A stretch of DNA of 34,116 bases, taken from assembly GCA_947259195.1 (NCBI GenBank), contig CAMYLC010000088.1:1-34116 (forward strand), in the 5' to 3' direction. Numbering within the stretch: position 1 is the first letter of the stretch; every line of letters starts with the position of its first letter. Shown one piece after another: positions 1 through 7,900 of the stretch. Both the position numbers and the translations under genes were made by a program. The stretch is from Thermoanaerobaculia bacterium. GTDB taxonomy: Bacteria; Acidobacteriota; Thermoanaerobaculia; Multivoradales; JAHEKO01. The notes beneath the pieces were generated by a model that saw only the letters and a list, made by a program, of their open reading frames with translations, was not told where the DNA came from and did not search any database.

Positions 1-57
1 ATGACTCTCGTCGACGAGGGCATCCGCCTGGTCCTGGCCTTGCGACCCGGTGCCTGA
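1..57 (+). CDS. Possible 3' end of an upstream gene
   Basis: Frame 1 is open from the first base to a TGA at 55-57 and would encode an 18-residue tail ending in ALRPGA. The window starts on an ATG, but with no upstream sequence I cannot tell whether that codon is internal. It is most likely the C-terminus of a gene entering from the left. No function can be assigned. Confidence 0.3.
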   Translation: MTLVDEGIRLVLALRPGA

Positions 58-64
58 AAGAGCA

Positions 65-100
65 TTGATAGCGACTGCTATACTTTGCTAGCAATTGCTA
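65..100 (+). promoter_or_regulatory. Promoter/operator region of the toxin-antitoxin pair
   Basis: Three GCTA tetramers sit at 77-80, 87-90 and 97-100, exactly 10 bp apart, so they lie on one face of the helix. The middle one is part of the palindrome TTGCTAGCAA (85-94). TATACT at 79-84 could be a -10 element. Ribbon-helix-helix antitoxins commonly repress their own promoters by binding short phased repeats. This is the inferred autoregulatory operator; no binding is demonstrated. Confidence 0.5.
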
Positions 101-124
101 CTAACGCACTCAAAGGAGTCGGGG

Positions 125-349
125 ATGGCCACCGTTCAACTCAATACCCGGATCGACGAGGCGCTCAAGAAAGCGATCGATGACTACTGTCGAAGCCGGG
201 GCATCGTGATGAACCACTTCGTCCAGGAGGCACTGCTCGATCGGCTAGAAGAGCTGGAGGACATCGAGGACCTCAAGAAGATCCGCCACGAGCCCACTCG
301 ACCCCTGGCAGACGTCCTCGCCGAGCTCAAATTGAATGACTCGGTTTGA
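125..349 (+). CDS. Ribbon-helix-helix antitoxin (RelB/CopG-like)
   Basis: A 74-residue protein. The N-terminal strand TVQLNTRID followed by two helices (about residues 11-40) has the ribbon-helix-helix pattern used for DNA binding. The C-terminal part contains RPLADVLAELKL, a segment type that in RelB-like antitoxins wraps around the toxin. I chose the ATG at 125 because AAAGGAG lies about 6 bases upstream; a TTG at 95 in the same frame lies inside the operator repeats and is unlikely. The 3' end overlaps the toxin gene by 14 bases, typical of a translationally coupled pair. Expected role: neutralise the adjacent toxin and repress the shared promoter. The subfamily (RelB, DinJ or CopG) is not resolved. 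Confidence 0.8.
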   Translation: MATVQLNTRIDEALKKAIDDYCRSRGIVMNHFVQEALLDRLEELEDIEDLKKIRHEPTRPLADVLAELKLNDSV

Positions 350-596
350 GATCGAGATCACCCACTCGGCGGAGAAGCAGCTCCGAGCCCTCCATCGGGA
401 AGATCAGCAGCGCCTCGCCAAGGCGATGCTAGCGCTCGCTGAAGACCCTCGACCGAGAGATGCCAAGAAGCTCTCGGGCTATGAAGACGTCTTTCGCATC
501 AGGGTTGGACGCTTCCGCGTTCTCTACAGTGTGGCGAAGAAGCGAGTGGTGATCGTCATCTTGAAGATCGGCCACCGGCGCGGTGTCTATCGCTAG
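336..596 (+). CDS. RelE/ParE-family toxin
   Basis: An 86-residue basic protein with the RelE-fold signature: an N-terminal strand (FEIEITHSAEKQLRAL), two helices, then KKLSGYEDVFRIRVGRFRVL and the C-terminal strand VIVILKIGHRRGVYR. The LxGxxxxxRIRVGxxRVLY pattern and the terminal KIGHRxxVY are typical of RelE-type ribosome-dependent mRNA interferases. ParE-type gyrase poisons share the fold, so the target cannot be fixed from sequence alone. Translation starts inside the antitoxin gene (14-base overlap). Its TAG stop overlaps the stop of the convergent methyltransferase gene in a single CTAG tetramer. Confidence 0.85.
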   Translation: MTRFEIEITHSAEKQLRALHREDQQRLAKAMLALAEDPRPRDAKKLSGYEDVFRIRVGRFRVLYSVAKKRVVIVILKIGHRRGVYR

Positions 597-1399
597 TCGG
601 TGCGGCGGAAGATGTAGAACTCGTAGCCATAGAAGTCGGAGTAGCGAGAGAACATGGACATCTCTAGCTCGGTCAGGTCGGCTACCTCCTGGGCTTCCGG
701 GTCGTCGGCCTGGGTTTGGCGAAAAGCGGGGAGCTGCTTTTCGAGCCGCCCGTAGTACTCCTGGACCCAGCCCTCCTTGGGCAGGTGGAAGTGCCCGACC
801 GGTAACCATCCCCGCTCTCTCGCGGCAGCGAGGTTCTCATCGACTGTGCGAATGGCTGGGTAGTTCTCGTTCCAGAAATCCTGCACCTCCTGCGGCGGAT
901 TCGGTTTGAACCAGGAGACTTCAGAGACGACGAGGTAGCCACCCGGCTTCACCAGGGGACGCCACTCGGAGAGGCCGTTGTCGAAGCCCATGATGTAGAT
1001 CGCGCCTTCGCTCCAGACAAGATCGAATCTAGACCTCGGGAAGGGCAACTCGTTCATGTCCGCCTGCCGGATCTCGACGCGCTCCTCGAGCCCCAGGTGA
1101 ACGACGTCTTTGTCGAGTCGAGCCAGGAAGTCAGGAATCAGATCAACCGCCGTGATGTGGCCGACGGTGTTGGAGGCCAGCACGAGTGTCTGGGCTCCAG
1201 TGCCGCAGCCCACATCCAGAATCTCGGGCTCCGAGGGCAAGCCCTCACAAAGGCTCAGAGCTCTCAGCGTGGACTCGTCGTTGCCGGGGCCGAGCCGCGG
1301 CAGGCCCTCGTGGAGCTCGACCAACAATTCGATGAAACGCTTCTCTTCCATCGTCTCGACCTGGAAGACACTCGCCGGCTCAGAGGCCGGATAACTCAT
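593..1399 (-). CDS. Class I SAM-dependent methyltransferase
   Basis: A 268-residue soluble protein with a Rossmann-type methyltransferase core. Motif I is EILDVGCGTGAQTLVLA (glycine-rich SAM loop), followed by an acidic strand end (ITAVDLIPDFL), RQADMNELPF and the motif DLVWSEGAIYIMGF. The C-terminal third is a family-specific cap that may bind substrate. The ATG at 1399 is preferred over an in-frame upstream start because it falls 7 bases after the polA stop, and the longer form would overlap polA. It is the last gene of a moaB-polA-methyltransferase operon. The substrate is unknown (small molecule or protein). Its stop codon is shared in CTAG with the convergent toxin gene. Confidence 0.85.
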   Translation of the reverse strand: MSYPASEPASVFQVETMEEKRFIELLVELHEGLPRLGPGNDESTLRALSLCEGLPSEPEILDVGCGTGAQTLVLASNTVGHITAVDLIPDFLARLDKDVVHLGLEERVEIRQADMNELPFPRSRFDLVWSEGAIYIMGFDNGLSEWRPLVKPGGYLVVSEVSWFKPNPPQEVQDFWNENYPAIRTVDENLAAARERGWLPVGHFHLPKEGWVQEYYGRLEKQLPAFRQTQADDPEAQEVADLTELEMSMFSRYSDFYGYEFYIFRRTD

Positions 1400-1406
1400 G
1401 ACAAAC

Positions 1407-4034
1407 CTAGGCCTTGGCGTCGTACCAGGTGGGGCCGCTCCCCACATCCACGACCAGAGGTACCGTCAGCTTCTCCACACCCTCCATGGTCTCGCGAACC
1501 AGCTCGGCTACCGAGTCCAAGTCGGCGATGGGCACTTCCAACACCAACTCGTCGTGCACCGTCAGCAGAAGCCCGGAAGTCGGAAACTGGCGCCGAAGCC
1601 CTTCGTCCAGGGTGATCATGGCCATCTTCAGCAGATCGGCGGCCGTTCCCTGGATGCGAGCGTTGATGGCCATCCGCTGCGCGTTCTCCCTCAGGTTGCG
1701 ATTCCTGGCCTGGATCTCCGGCAGCCATCGCACCCGCCCGTAGAGGGTCTCCACCTTGCCCTCCTCTTCCGCACTGGCCAGGGTGTCGTCCATGTATCGC
1801 TGAACACCTGGATAGCGCTCGAAGTAGGCCTCGATGAAGAGACCGGCTTCGGATGGGGAGATACCCAGGTTACGGCCCAGCCCGAACGCGCTGATGCCAT
1901 AGATGATGCCGAAGTTGATGGTCTTGGCGGCGCGCCGCTGCTCCATCGTCACCAGCTCCGGCGCCACACCGAAGACCGCCGCTGCCGTGGCCCGGTGGAT
2001 GTCCTCGCCCGACTCGAAAGCCTCGACGAGAGCCGTCTCCTCGGCGATGTGTGCCAGCACCCGCAACTCGATCTGGTTGTAGTCCGCCACGAGCAGTAGG
2101 TGGTCTCGAGCGGCCACGAAGGCCTTCCGAATGCGCTGGCCCAGCTCGGTTCGCACCGGAATGTTCTGCAGGTTCGGATTGACCGACGAGAGCCTACCGG
2201 TGGCCGCCACGGCCTGTTCGTAGCGTGTATGGATCCGCCCGTCTTTGGCTACGAGGGCCGGCAAGGCATCCACGTAGGTGGACTTGAGCTTGCTGAGCTC
2301 CCGATAGCGGAGAATGAGCTCGGGCAGCGGGTAGCCCTGCAGGGCGAGCTGCTGGAGGATGTCGGCGCCGGTGGCGTAGCTTTTGGTCTTGCGGGTCTTC
2401 TTGATGACGGGATACCCGAGCTTCTCGAACAGGATGACGCCGAGCTGCTGTGGCGAGTTGATGTTGAATTCCTCGCCCGCCACTTCGAAGATCTCTTTGC
2501 GCAGCTCGTCCAGCTCCCCGCCGAGCTGGCTCGACATCTCTTCGAGAAAAACCCGGTCCAGCAGGATCCCGTTCTCTTCCATTCTCATCAGGACGGGAAT
2601 CAGGGGGGCCTCGATCTCCCGATAGACCCGGAAGAGGTCTACCTCGCCGAGCTCCTTCATCAACCCAGGCAGCAATCGCTGGGGCACAACGACCTGTTCT
2701 CCGGCATAGGCCAGAAGAGCGGTGTCGTCCAGCTGAGGTAGCGCGCCTCCTGTCAGCCCGACCTCCTTGGCACTCGAGATCTTCTGACCCAACCGTTCGA
2801 GAGCGATCTCTTCCAGAGAATGTGCCCGCGAGGCGGGCCGCAGCACATAGGAGATGAGCATCGTGTCCAGAAGCGTGGCCCTGACCGTCGACTGAGCGGC
2901 GACGAGACGCAAGACCTCCTTGAGGTCGTGGCCAACGAGCTGCCGGCCTTCATCCTGAAACCAGCCGTCAAGGGATTCGAGCACCGCCTCCCGGACTCCC
3001 CGCTGAGTGAAGTTCGCGAAGATCGGATCCGCCTCATCGGCTGACGCGGCCAGGCCGACGGGGGGATCGCCGATGACTGCCAGCGAGACCTCTCCCGCCC
3101 AAGCATCGACGTGCTGGCTCCATTGCTCGGCTGTGAGAATGGCGGTGGCCGCGGGGATGTCCTCTGCCGGCCCACCGGCCTCCAACTCATCCACCAGCGA
3201 GAAGAACTCCAACTCGCGGAACAGCTTTTTCAAAGCCTCGTTGTCGGGCTCTTCATACCGCAGCTCGTCCGGCTCGAAATCGAGTGGCAGATTGGTGTGG
3301 ATCGTCACCAGCTCCTTCGAGAGCAGGGCCAGTTCGTGGTTTTGCTGCAGGCCTTCCCTGTAACTCTTGCGTTTGAGCTCCTCGGCCCGTTCGAGCAGGT
3401 TTTCGACCGTGCCATGGTCTCGAATCAGCTGAATCGCGCCCTTCTCCCCGATCCCAGGCACGCCTGGGACGTTGTCCACCGAATCCCCTTTGAGAGCCAG
3501 GACCTCGACTACCTGACTCGGCGGCACGCCGAAGTCCTCCTCGACGCCCGCGGGGTCGTAGAGCTTGTTGCGGCCGGTATGCATCAGGAAGACATGCTCG
3601 TCGACCAGCTGCATCAAGTCCTTGTCGGCACTGACCAAGATTACGTCGTAGCCTTCCGCCGCACCCTTTCTGGCCAGGCTCCCCAGCACATCGTCGGCCT
3701 CGTAGTTCTCCATCTCCAGGATGGGGATCCGGTGTGCTTCGAGGGCCTGGCGAATCTGCGGGATCTGCCCCCGCAACTCCTCGGGCATCGGCGCCCTGTT
3801 GGCCTTGTAGTCCTCGAACTTTTCGGTCCGCACGGTTCGACGGGAGACATCCAACGCCACACCGATCAGATCGGGCTGCTCGTCGCGCAGCAGCTTGCGC
3901 AGCATCTGCACGAAGCCGTAGACCGCGTTGGTGGGCTCGCCCTTCGAGTTGGAGAGGTGCCGGATGGCGTAGAAGGCCCGAAAGATGTTCGAGTAGCCGT
4001 CGATCAGGTAGAGGCGTGGGCGAGCTTCGGCCAT
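1407..4034 (-). CDS. polA: DNA polymerase I, proofreading domain probably inactive
   Basis: An 875-residue family A polymerase for repair synthesis and RNA primer removal. The N-terminal 5'-nuclease (about 1-290) starts LYLIDGYSNIFRAFYAI and includes the acidic motif EADDVLGSLA. The C-terminal polymerase has motif A (LLVADYNQIELRVLAH), motif B (RRAAKTINFGIIYG) and motif C (LLTVHDELVLEVP), so polymerase activity should be intact. The middle 3'-5' exonuclease-like domain (about 300-470) lacks the acidic residues of ExoI (DxE), ExoII and ExoIII. The corresponding segments read VSLAVIGDPP, GHDLKEVLRL and YAGEQVVVPQ. By analogy with Taq polymerase this predicts no proofreading. It sits 8 bases after the moaB-like gene and 7 bases before the methyltransferase. 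Confidence 0.96.
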   Translation of the reverse strand: MAEARPRLYLIDGYSNIFRAFYAIRHLSNSKGEPTNAVYGFVQMLRKLLRDEQPDLIGVALDVSRRTVRTEKFEDYKANRAPMPEELRGQIPQIRQALEAHRIPILEMENYEADDVLGSLARKGAAEGYDVILVSADKDLMQLVDEHVFLMHTGRNKLYDPAGVEEDFGVPPSQVVEVLALKGDSVDNVPGVPGIGEKGAIQLIRDHGTVENLLERAEELKRKSYREGLQQNHELALLSKELVTIHTNLPLDFEPDELRYEEPDNEALKKLFRELEFFSLVDELEAGGPAEDIPAATAILTAEQWSQHVDAWAGEVSLAVIGDPPVGLAASADEADPIFANFTQRGVREAVLESLDGWFQDEGRQLVGHDLKEVLRLVAAQSTVRATLLDTMLISYVLRPASRAHSLEEIALERLGQKISSAKEVGLTGGALPQLDDTALLAYAGEQVVVPQRLLPGLMKELGEVDLFRVYREIEAPLIPVLMRMEENGILLDRVFLEEMSSQLGGELDELRKEIFEVAGEEFNINSPQQLGVILFEKLGYPVIKKTRKTKSYATGADILQQLALQGYPLPELILRYRELSKLKSTYVDALPALVAKDGRIHTRYEQAVAATGRLSSVNPNLQNIPVRTELGQRIRKAFVAARDHLLLVADYNQIELRVLAHIAEETALVEAFESGEDIHRATAAAVFGVAPELVTMEQRRAAKTINFGIIYGISAFGLGRNLGISPSEAGLFIEAYFERYPGVQRYMDDTLASAEEEGKVETLYGRVRWLPEIQARNRNLRENAQRMAINARIQGTAADLLKMAMITLDEGLRRQFPTSGLLLTVHDELVLEVPIADLDSVAELVRETMEGVEKLTVPLVVDVGSGPTWYDAKA

Positions 4035-4042
4035 GGCGGCGA

Positions 4043-4555
4043 CTAGTCCGACCTCGTGACCTGGCTCAGAAGATGGGCCGCCTCGGGCAGGATGAGCTGT
4101 TGCATCCCCAGCTCGACCGCCTGTGGGGAGCCGGGCAACACAAACACAGCCCTCATGCCGACAAGGCCCGCGACGGGTCGACTCAGCATGGCCGCTGCCC
4201 CCACCTGCTGCCAGGACAGCATTCGAAGCAGCTCTCCGAACCCGTCGATCACCGTATCCAGGAGGGGCTCGACTACTTCCGTTGTCACGTCCCGCTGGGA
4301 AAAGCCCGTACCGCCGTTGAGCACTACGACATCGACCCTCTCGTCGGCCAGGACCGAGTGGAGTCGGGTGCGGATCTCCAGCCTGTCGTCGGTAACGATC
4401 TCGTGATCGAGGACCTCGTGCCCGTCGGCGACGGCCAACTCACAGATGCGCTTGCCGCTGACGTCGTCCTCCACCGTGCGGCTGTCGCTGACGGTGATCA
4501 CCGAGAAATACAGCTTCTGTCGCGCCGCTTGACGATGTTCGTCTACCGTGCTCAT
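4043..4555 (-). CDS. moaB: MoaB/MogA-family molybdopterin biosynthesis protein
   Basis: A 170-residue MoCF-fold protein. Diagnostic segments are SVITVSDSRTVEDDVSG near the N-terminus, VVVLNGGTGFSQRDVTTE (GGTG nucleotide/pterin loop) and FVLPGSPQAVELGM. MogA adenylylates molybdopterin before metal insertion. MoaB-type paralogs have the same fold and may or may not be catalytic. The SQRDVTTEVVEPLLD stretch is closer to MoaB as I recall it. First gene of a minus-strand operon with polA. No other molybdenum-cofactor gene is present, so its placement with polA is unexplained. Its upstream region is shared with the divergent FG-GAP gene and carries hairpins and repeats. Confidence 0.88.
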   Translation of the reverse strand: MSTVDEHRQAARQKLYFSVITVSDSRTVEDDVSGKRICELAVADGHEVLDHEIVTDDRLEIRTRLHSVLADERVDVVVLNGGTGFSQRDVTTEVVEPLLDTVIDGFGELLRMLSWQQVGAAAMLSRPVAGLVGMRAVFVLPGSPQAVELGMQQLILPEAAHLLSQVTRSD

Positions 4556-4685
4556 GATCGTTGGAGACTACCACCCTGTTCGGACACCGAGTGGGGACTT
4601 GGAACCTGGGCCAATGGGGCTGATCGCGCGGGGGTCCGACGTGGGGCCCCAGAACTTTGTTGCTCTGACCTAGCCGGTGGCCCAA

Positions 4686-4747
4686 CCGGTAGAGTCCCAG
4701 GAGGCTTTCCTCCCTTCCGCTGCAAGAACCCCCTGGGACTCTACCGG
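4686..4747. repeat. Perfect 16-bp inverted repeat (hairpin)
   Basis: CCGGTAGAGTCCCAGG at 4686-4701 is exactly complementary to CCTGGGACTCTACCGG at 4732-4747, with a 30-base pyrimidine-rich spacer. No T-run follows either arm, so a classical intrinsic terminator is unlikely between two divergent genes. It could be a leader structure, a regulator site or a relic of a small mobile repeat. Confidence 0.7.
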
Positions 4748-4799
4748 CTGAACCACCTCCAGATCCTGGTTACTTGTGTGGATGTCAGAATCCAGAGAC

Positions 4800-4855
4800 C
4801 CCCCGGCCCCAAGACCCCAAGACCTCAAGACCTCAAGACCCCAAGACCTCAAGAC
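4800..4855. repeat. Octamer tandem array (CYCAAGAC type)
   Basis: Seven consecutive 8-bp units: CCCCCGGC, CCCAAGAC, CCCAAGAC, CTCAAGAC, CTCAAGAC, CCCAAGAC, CTCAAGAC. The units vary while the 8-bp phase is exact. It lies in the moaB/FG-GAP divergent region and resembles the arrays upstream of ligA. Confidence 0.85.
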
Positions 4856-4891
4856 CCAGAGGATCGGACGGGCGAAGTCCGGCGGCAACCA

Positions 4892-4923
4892 CCCCCAAGC
4901 CCTTACACCCCCATGCCCCAGGC
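4892..4923. repeat. Octamer array with G-quadruplex potential on the minus strand
   Basis: Four abutting 8-bp units: CCCCCAAG, CCCTTACA, CCCCCATG, CCCCAGGC. The minus strand has four runs of at least three G separated by 3-5 bases. It ends 19 bases before the start codon of the FG-GAP gene, so it is in that gene's leader or core promoter. The unit CCCCCAAG is identical to the repeat unit of the array near 17303 read on its minus strand. Confidence 0.75.
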
Positions 4924-4942
4924 TCGATAGAATGACCATGCC

Positions 4943-7900
4943 ATGAAAACCTCGACGCTCGTCTTCGTCGTCGCCCTCGCAGTCACCATCCCCATCCAGG
5001 CAGCCGTGCCCGATCAGGCCGTAGAGCTTCGCAACGTGGGCAACGCCCAGCTGGAGAACGAGCAACCGGCCCTGGCCGAGGAGGCCTTTCGGCAATTGAT
5101 CGAGATCCTCCCCGACGACCCACTGGGGTACGCCAACCTCTCCATCGCCCTGATGAGACAGCAGAAGTTCGAAGAGGCACGGACCCGGGTCGACGAAGCC
5201 CTGGCCAAATCGCCAGGCAATCCGGAGATCCTGACCATCCGAGGAGAGATCCTGCAATGGGGAGGCCAGCCGGATGAGGCGCTGCCCGAGTACGCCAAGG
5301 CCGCCAAGGCTGCTCCCGACAACGTGGCGATCCAGTACGCCCTCTATCGACAGGCCACGACCTACGCCGGCGAGGGCGCCGAGGCCGCAGCCGCTCAGGC
5401 CCTGGAAGGGCTCGTTCGGCTGCGACCGGATAATCCTGTTCTCCTCCTCCAGGCGGGCCAGCGGGCCCTGCAAGCTGGCGATCGGGCTGGTGCCAGCAAG
5501 ATCTTCCTGCGCATCCAGGAGACGGCCTGGCAGGCGCCGGCCGCCGCCATGACCCTGATCGATCAGATCCTCGCCGCCCTGGAGGCGGACGACATGGCCG
5601 CCGCGAGAGTGCCCGCGCTGCGACTCGAGAACGTGCTGAAGATCACCGCCATGTACAAGGAGGGCCTCAGGGAGGTGGCGCCGGGAATCCAGGGATGGCC
5701 GCTGCTCCATCTCCAGGGTGAGCCTCTTCTCACCAGCATGGGTGAGCCGGCGAAAGTGACATTTCACGGCCAGGCATTGTCGACCCGACCGATTGGTGGA
5801 GCTGCCCTGGCGAGCGGCGATTTCGACGACGACCAGAAGAGCGACTGGGCCTTCCTCACGACGGCGGACAGCACTTCGCTCGAGGTGTGGCTAGCTGAAG
5901 ACTCGAGCCAGGCCGCGGCGAGTCTGCCGGCGCCCGGAGCGGAGCGACTGCTGATCGCCGATCTCGACAACGACGGGCACCTCGACCTCATCGCCCTCGG
6001 TTCCGACGTCGTGCACATCTTTCGCGGCCAGCCCGAGGGCAGCTTCGAGCCAGCTACAGAGACCTTCGGCTTGCAGGCGAGCGGTGCGACCGCGGGAACG
6101 GTTCTGGACTTCGATATCGAGGGCGACCTGGACCTTGCCCTGTTCGGCGGCAAAAGCGCCAGCGGCGAGCTCTACAGAAACGCTCTTCGAGGACCTCTGG
6201 AAGCCGTTGGCAGCAAGAGCCTGCCCGCCGAGGGACCGACAAGCGTCAGCGACGTGAAGGCCAGCGACCTGGATCGGGACGGTGACGTGGATCTGATCCT
6301 GGCGCACGAAGGCGGGCTGACCTGGTTGGACAACCTCCGCCAGGGGCAGCTTGTCGATCACACAACCGAAGGCGGCCTGGCCGGTGCGAAGGCGGCGACG
6401 ATCGTGGTCAGCTCGGATCTCGACAACGACGGGCTCACCGATCTTGTGGCCGGCGGCGCAGAGTTGCAGGTCTTCCGCAACACGGGAGGAGGGTTCGAGC
6501 CCTGGAACCTCGGCGCGAAGCTCGAGACGAAAGGGGACTGGAGCTCGCTTGCCGTCTTCGACGCCGACAACGATGGCAGGATGGATCTGGCTATGGCGGG
6601 TCCTTCCGGAGTCGTCATCGCAGCCCAGAGGCCCGGACCGACCTTCGAGACGCTGCCAACCGAGGGAGCTCCAAGCTCGGCCACGGCCCTGGCAGCCATC
6701 GACCTGGATCAGGACTGTGACCTGGACCTCCTGGTTGGCGGCCCAGAGGGCCTCACCCAGCTCGAGAATCGGGGCGGTAGCAACAACCAATGCATGATGG
6801 TGCGGCTGCGCGGTCTAGACAAGGGAAACAGCAAGAACAACATCTTCGGCATCGGCGCCTCCCTCGAGGTGATCCACGGTCGCGCCTACCAGTATCTGGA
6901 AGTGACCGCCGACGTCACCCACTTCGGCCTGGGGCAGCAGTCGACGGCGGAGATCCTGCGCGCCGTCTGGACCAACGGAGTGCCGCAGAACCGCCTGCAA
7001 CCCCCGACCAATCAGTGGATCGTCGAGGAACAGCTGCTCAAGGGTAGCTGTCCCTTCCTGTATGCGTGGGACGGCGAGCGCGTCCGATTCGTCACCGATC
7101 TGCTGTGGGGTGCACCCGCCGGCCTGCCGGTAGCCCCCGGCGTCTGGGCCAGCTCCGATCCCCAGGAGCTGGTGCGGGTGGACGGCGCGGAGCCCGTCGA
7201 AGGCTCCTATCGCCTCATGATCACCGAGGAGCTCTGGGAGGCGGCTTTCTTCGACTATGTCCGAGCCTGGGTCGTGGATCACCCCGACGACCTCGAGGTG
7301 GCCAGCAACCTGCGCATCGTCCCGGGTCGCACGCTGCCCGAAGCCGTTCTCGCGACCAGAGATCTCCAACCGGTCGCCCAGGCCTGGGACGCCAGCGGTG
7401 CTGACGTGACAGCGCGCGTCGCGACACGTGACGGAGTCTTCGCCGATGGCTGGGTACGGAGTGCTTATCAAGGCGTCGCGGCAGAGCCCTGGGAACTCAC
7501 TTTCGATCTAGGGGGCTCGCCTTCGAGCGCTATCCGGCTGCATCTGGATGGCTGGATCTTTCCGTCCGATGCGAGTCTGAACCTGGCCGTCGCCCAACGG
7601 CCGGATCTCGCGACCTGGCCCCCGCGCCTGGAGGTCGAGACCGAAGACGGCTGGCAGGTCCTGATGCCATCCATGGGCTTCCCGGCAGGTAAGGCCAAGA
7701 CCATGGTCGTCGACACTCCCGCGCTGCCGGAGGGAGCGACTCGCCTTCGCATCGTCGGTACCCAGTGGCTGTCGTGGGATCGGATCGCCTGGTCGACGGC
7801 TACTGCGGACGACGAGCCGATTGTCCGCGCTCAGCTGGCTCCAGTCGCGGCCGACCTGCACTATCGGGGCTTCTCCGAGATGGTCCGACAGGCGCCGAAC

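Larger units (their letters stand above)
4556..4942. other. 387-bp non-coding divergent region
   Basis: This gap separates the divergent moaB-like and FG-GAP genes and must hold both promoters, though I see no convincing -35/-10 pair. It contains a perfect 16-bp inverted repeat (4686-4747) and two octamer-phased C-rich arrays (4800-4855 and 4892-4923). A reading frame that stays open across the region consists of repeat-derived proline-rich sequence and I do not regard it as a gene. Confidence 0.6.

Noticed and set aside
4800..4923. CRISPR array
   Set aside because: The units are 8 bp, abutting and degenerate, with no 20-40-bp repeats, unique spacers or cas genes.
3734..4930. Long plus-strand open frame across moaB and the repeat region
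   Set aside because: It runs antisense to polA and moaB, and its end is translated octamer repeat (Pro/Lys/Thr-rich). The minus-strand genes are unmistakable.
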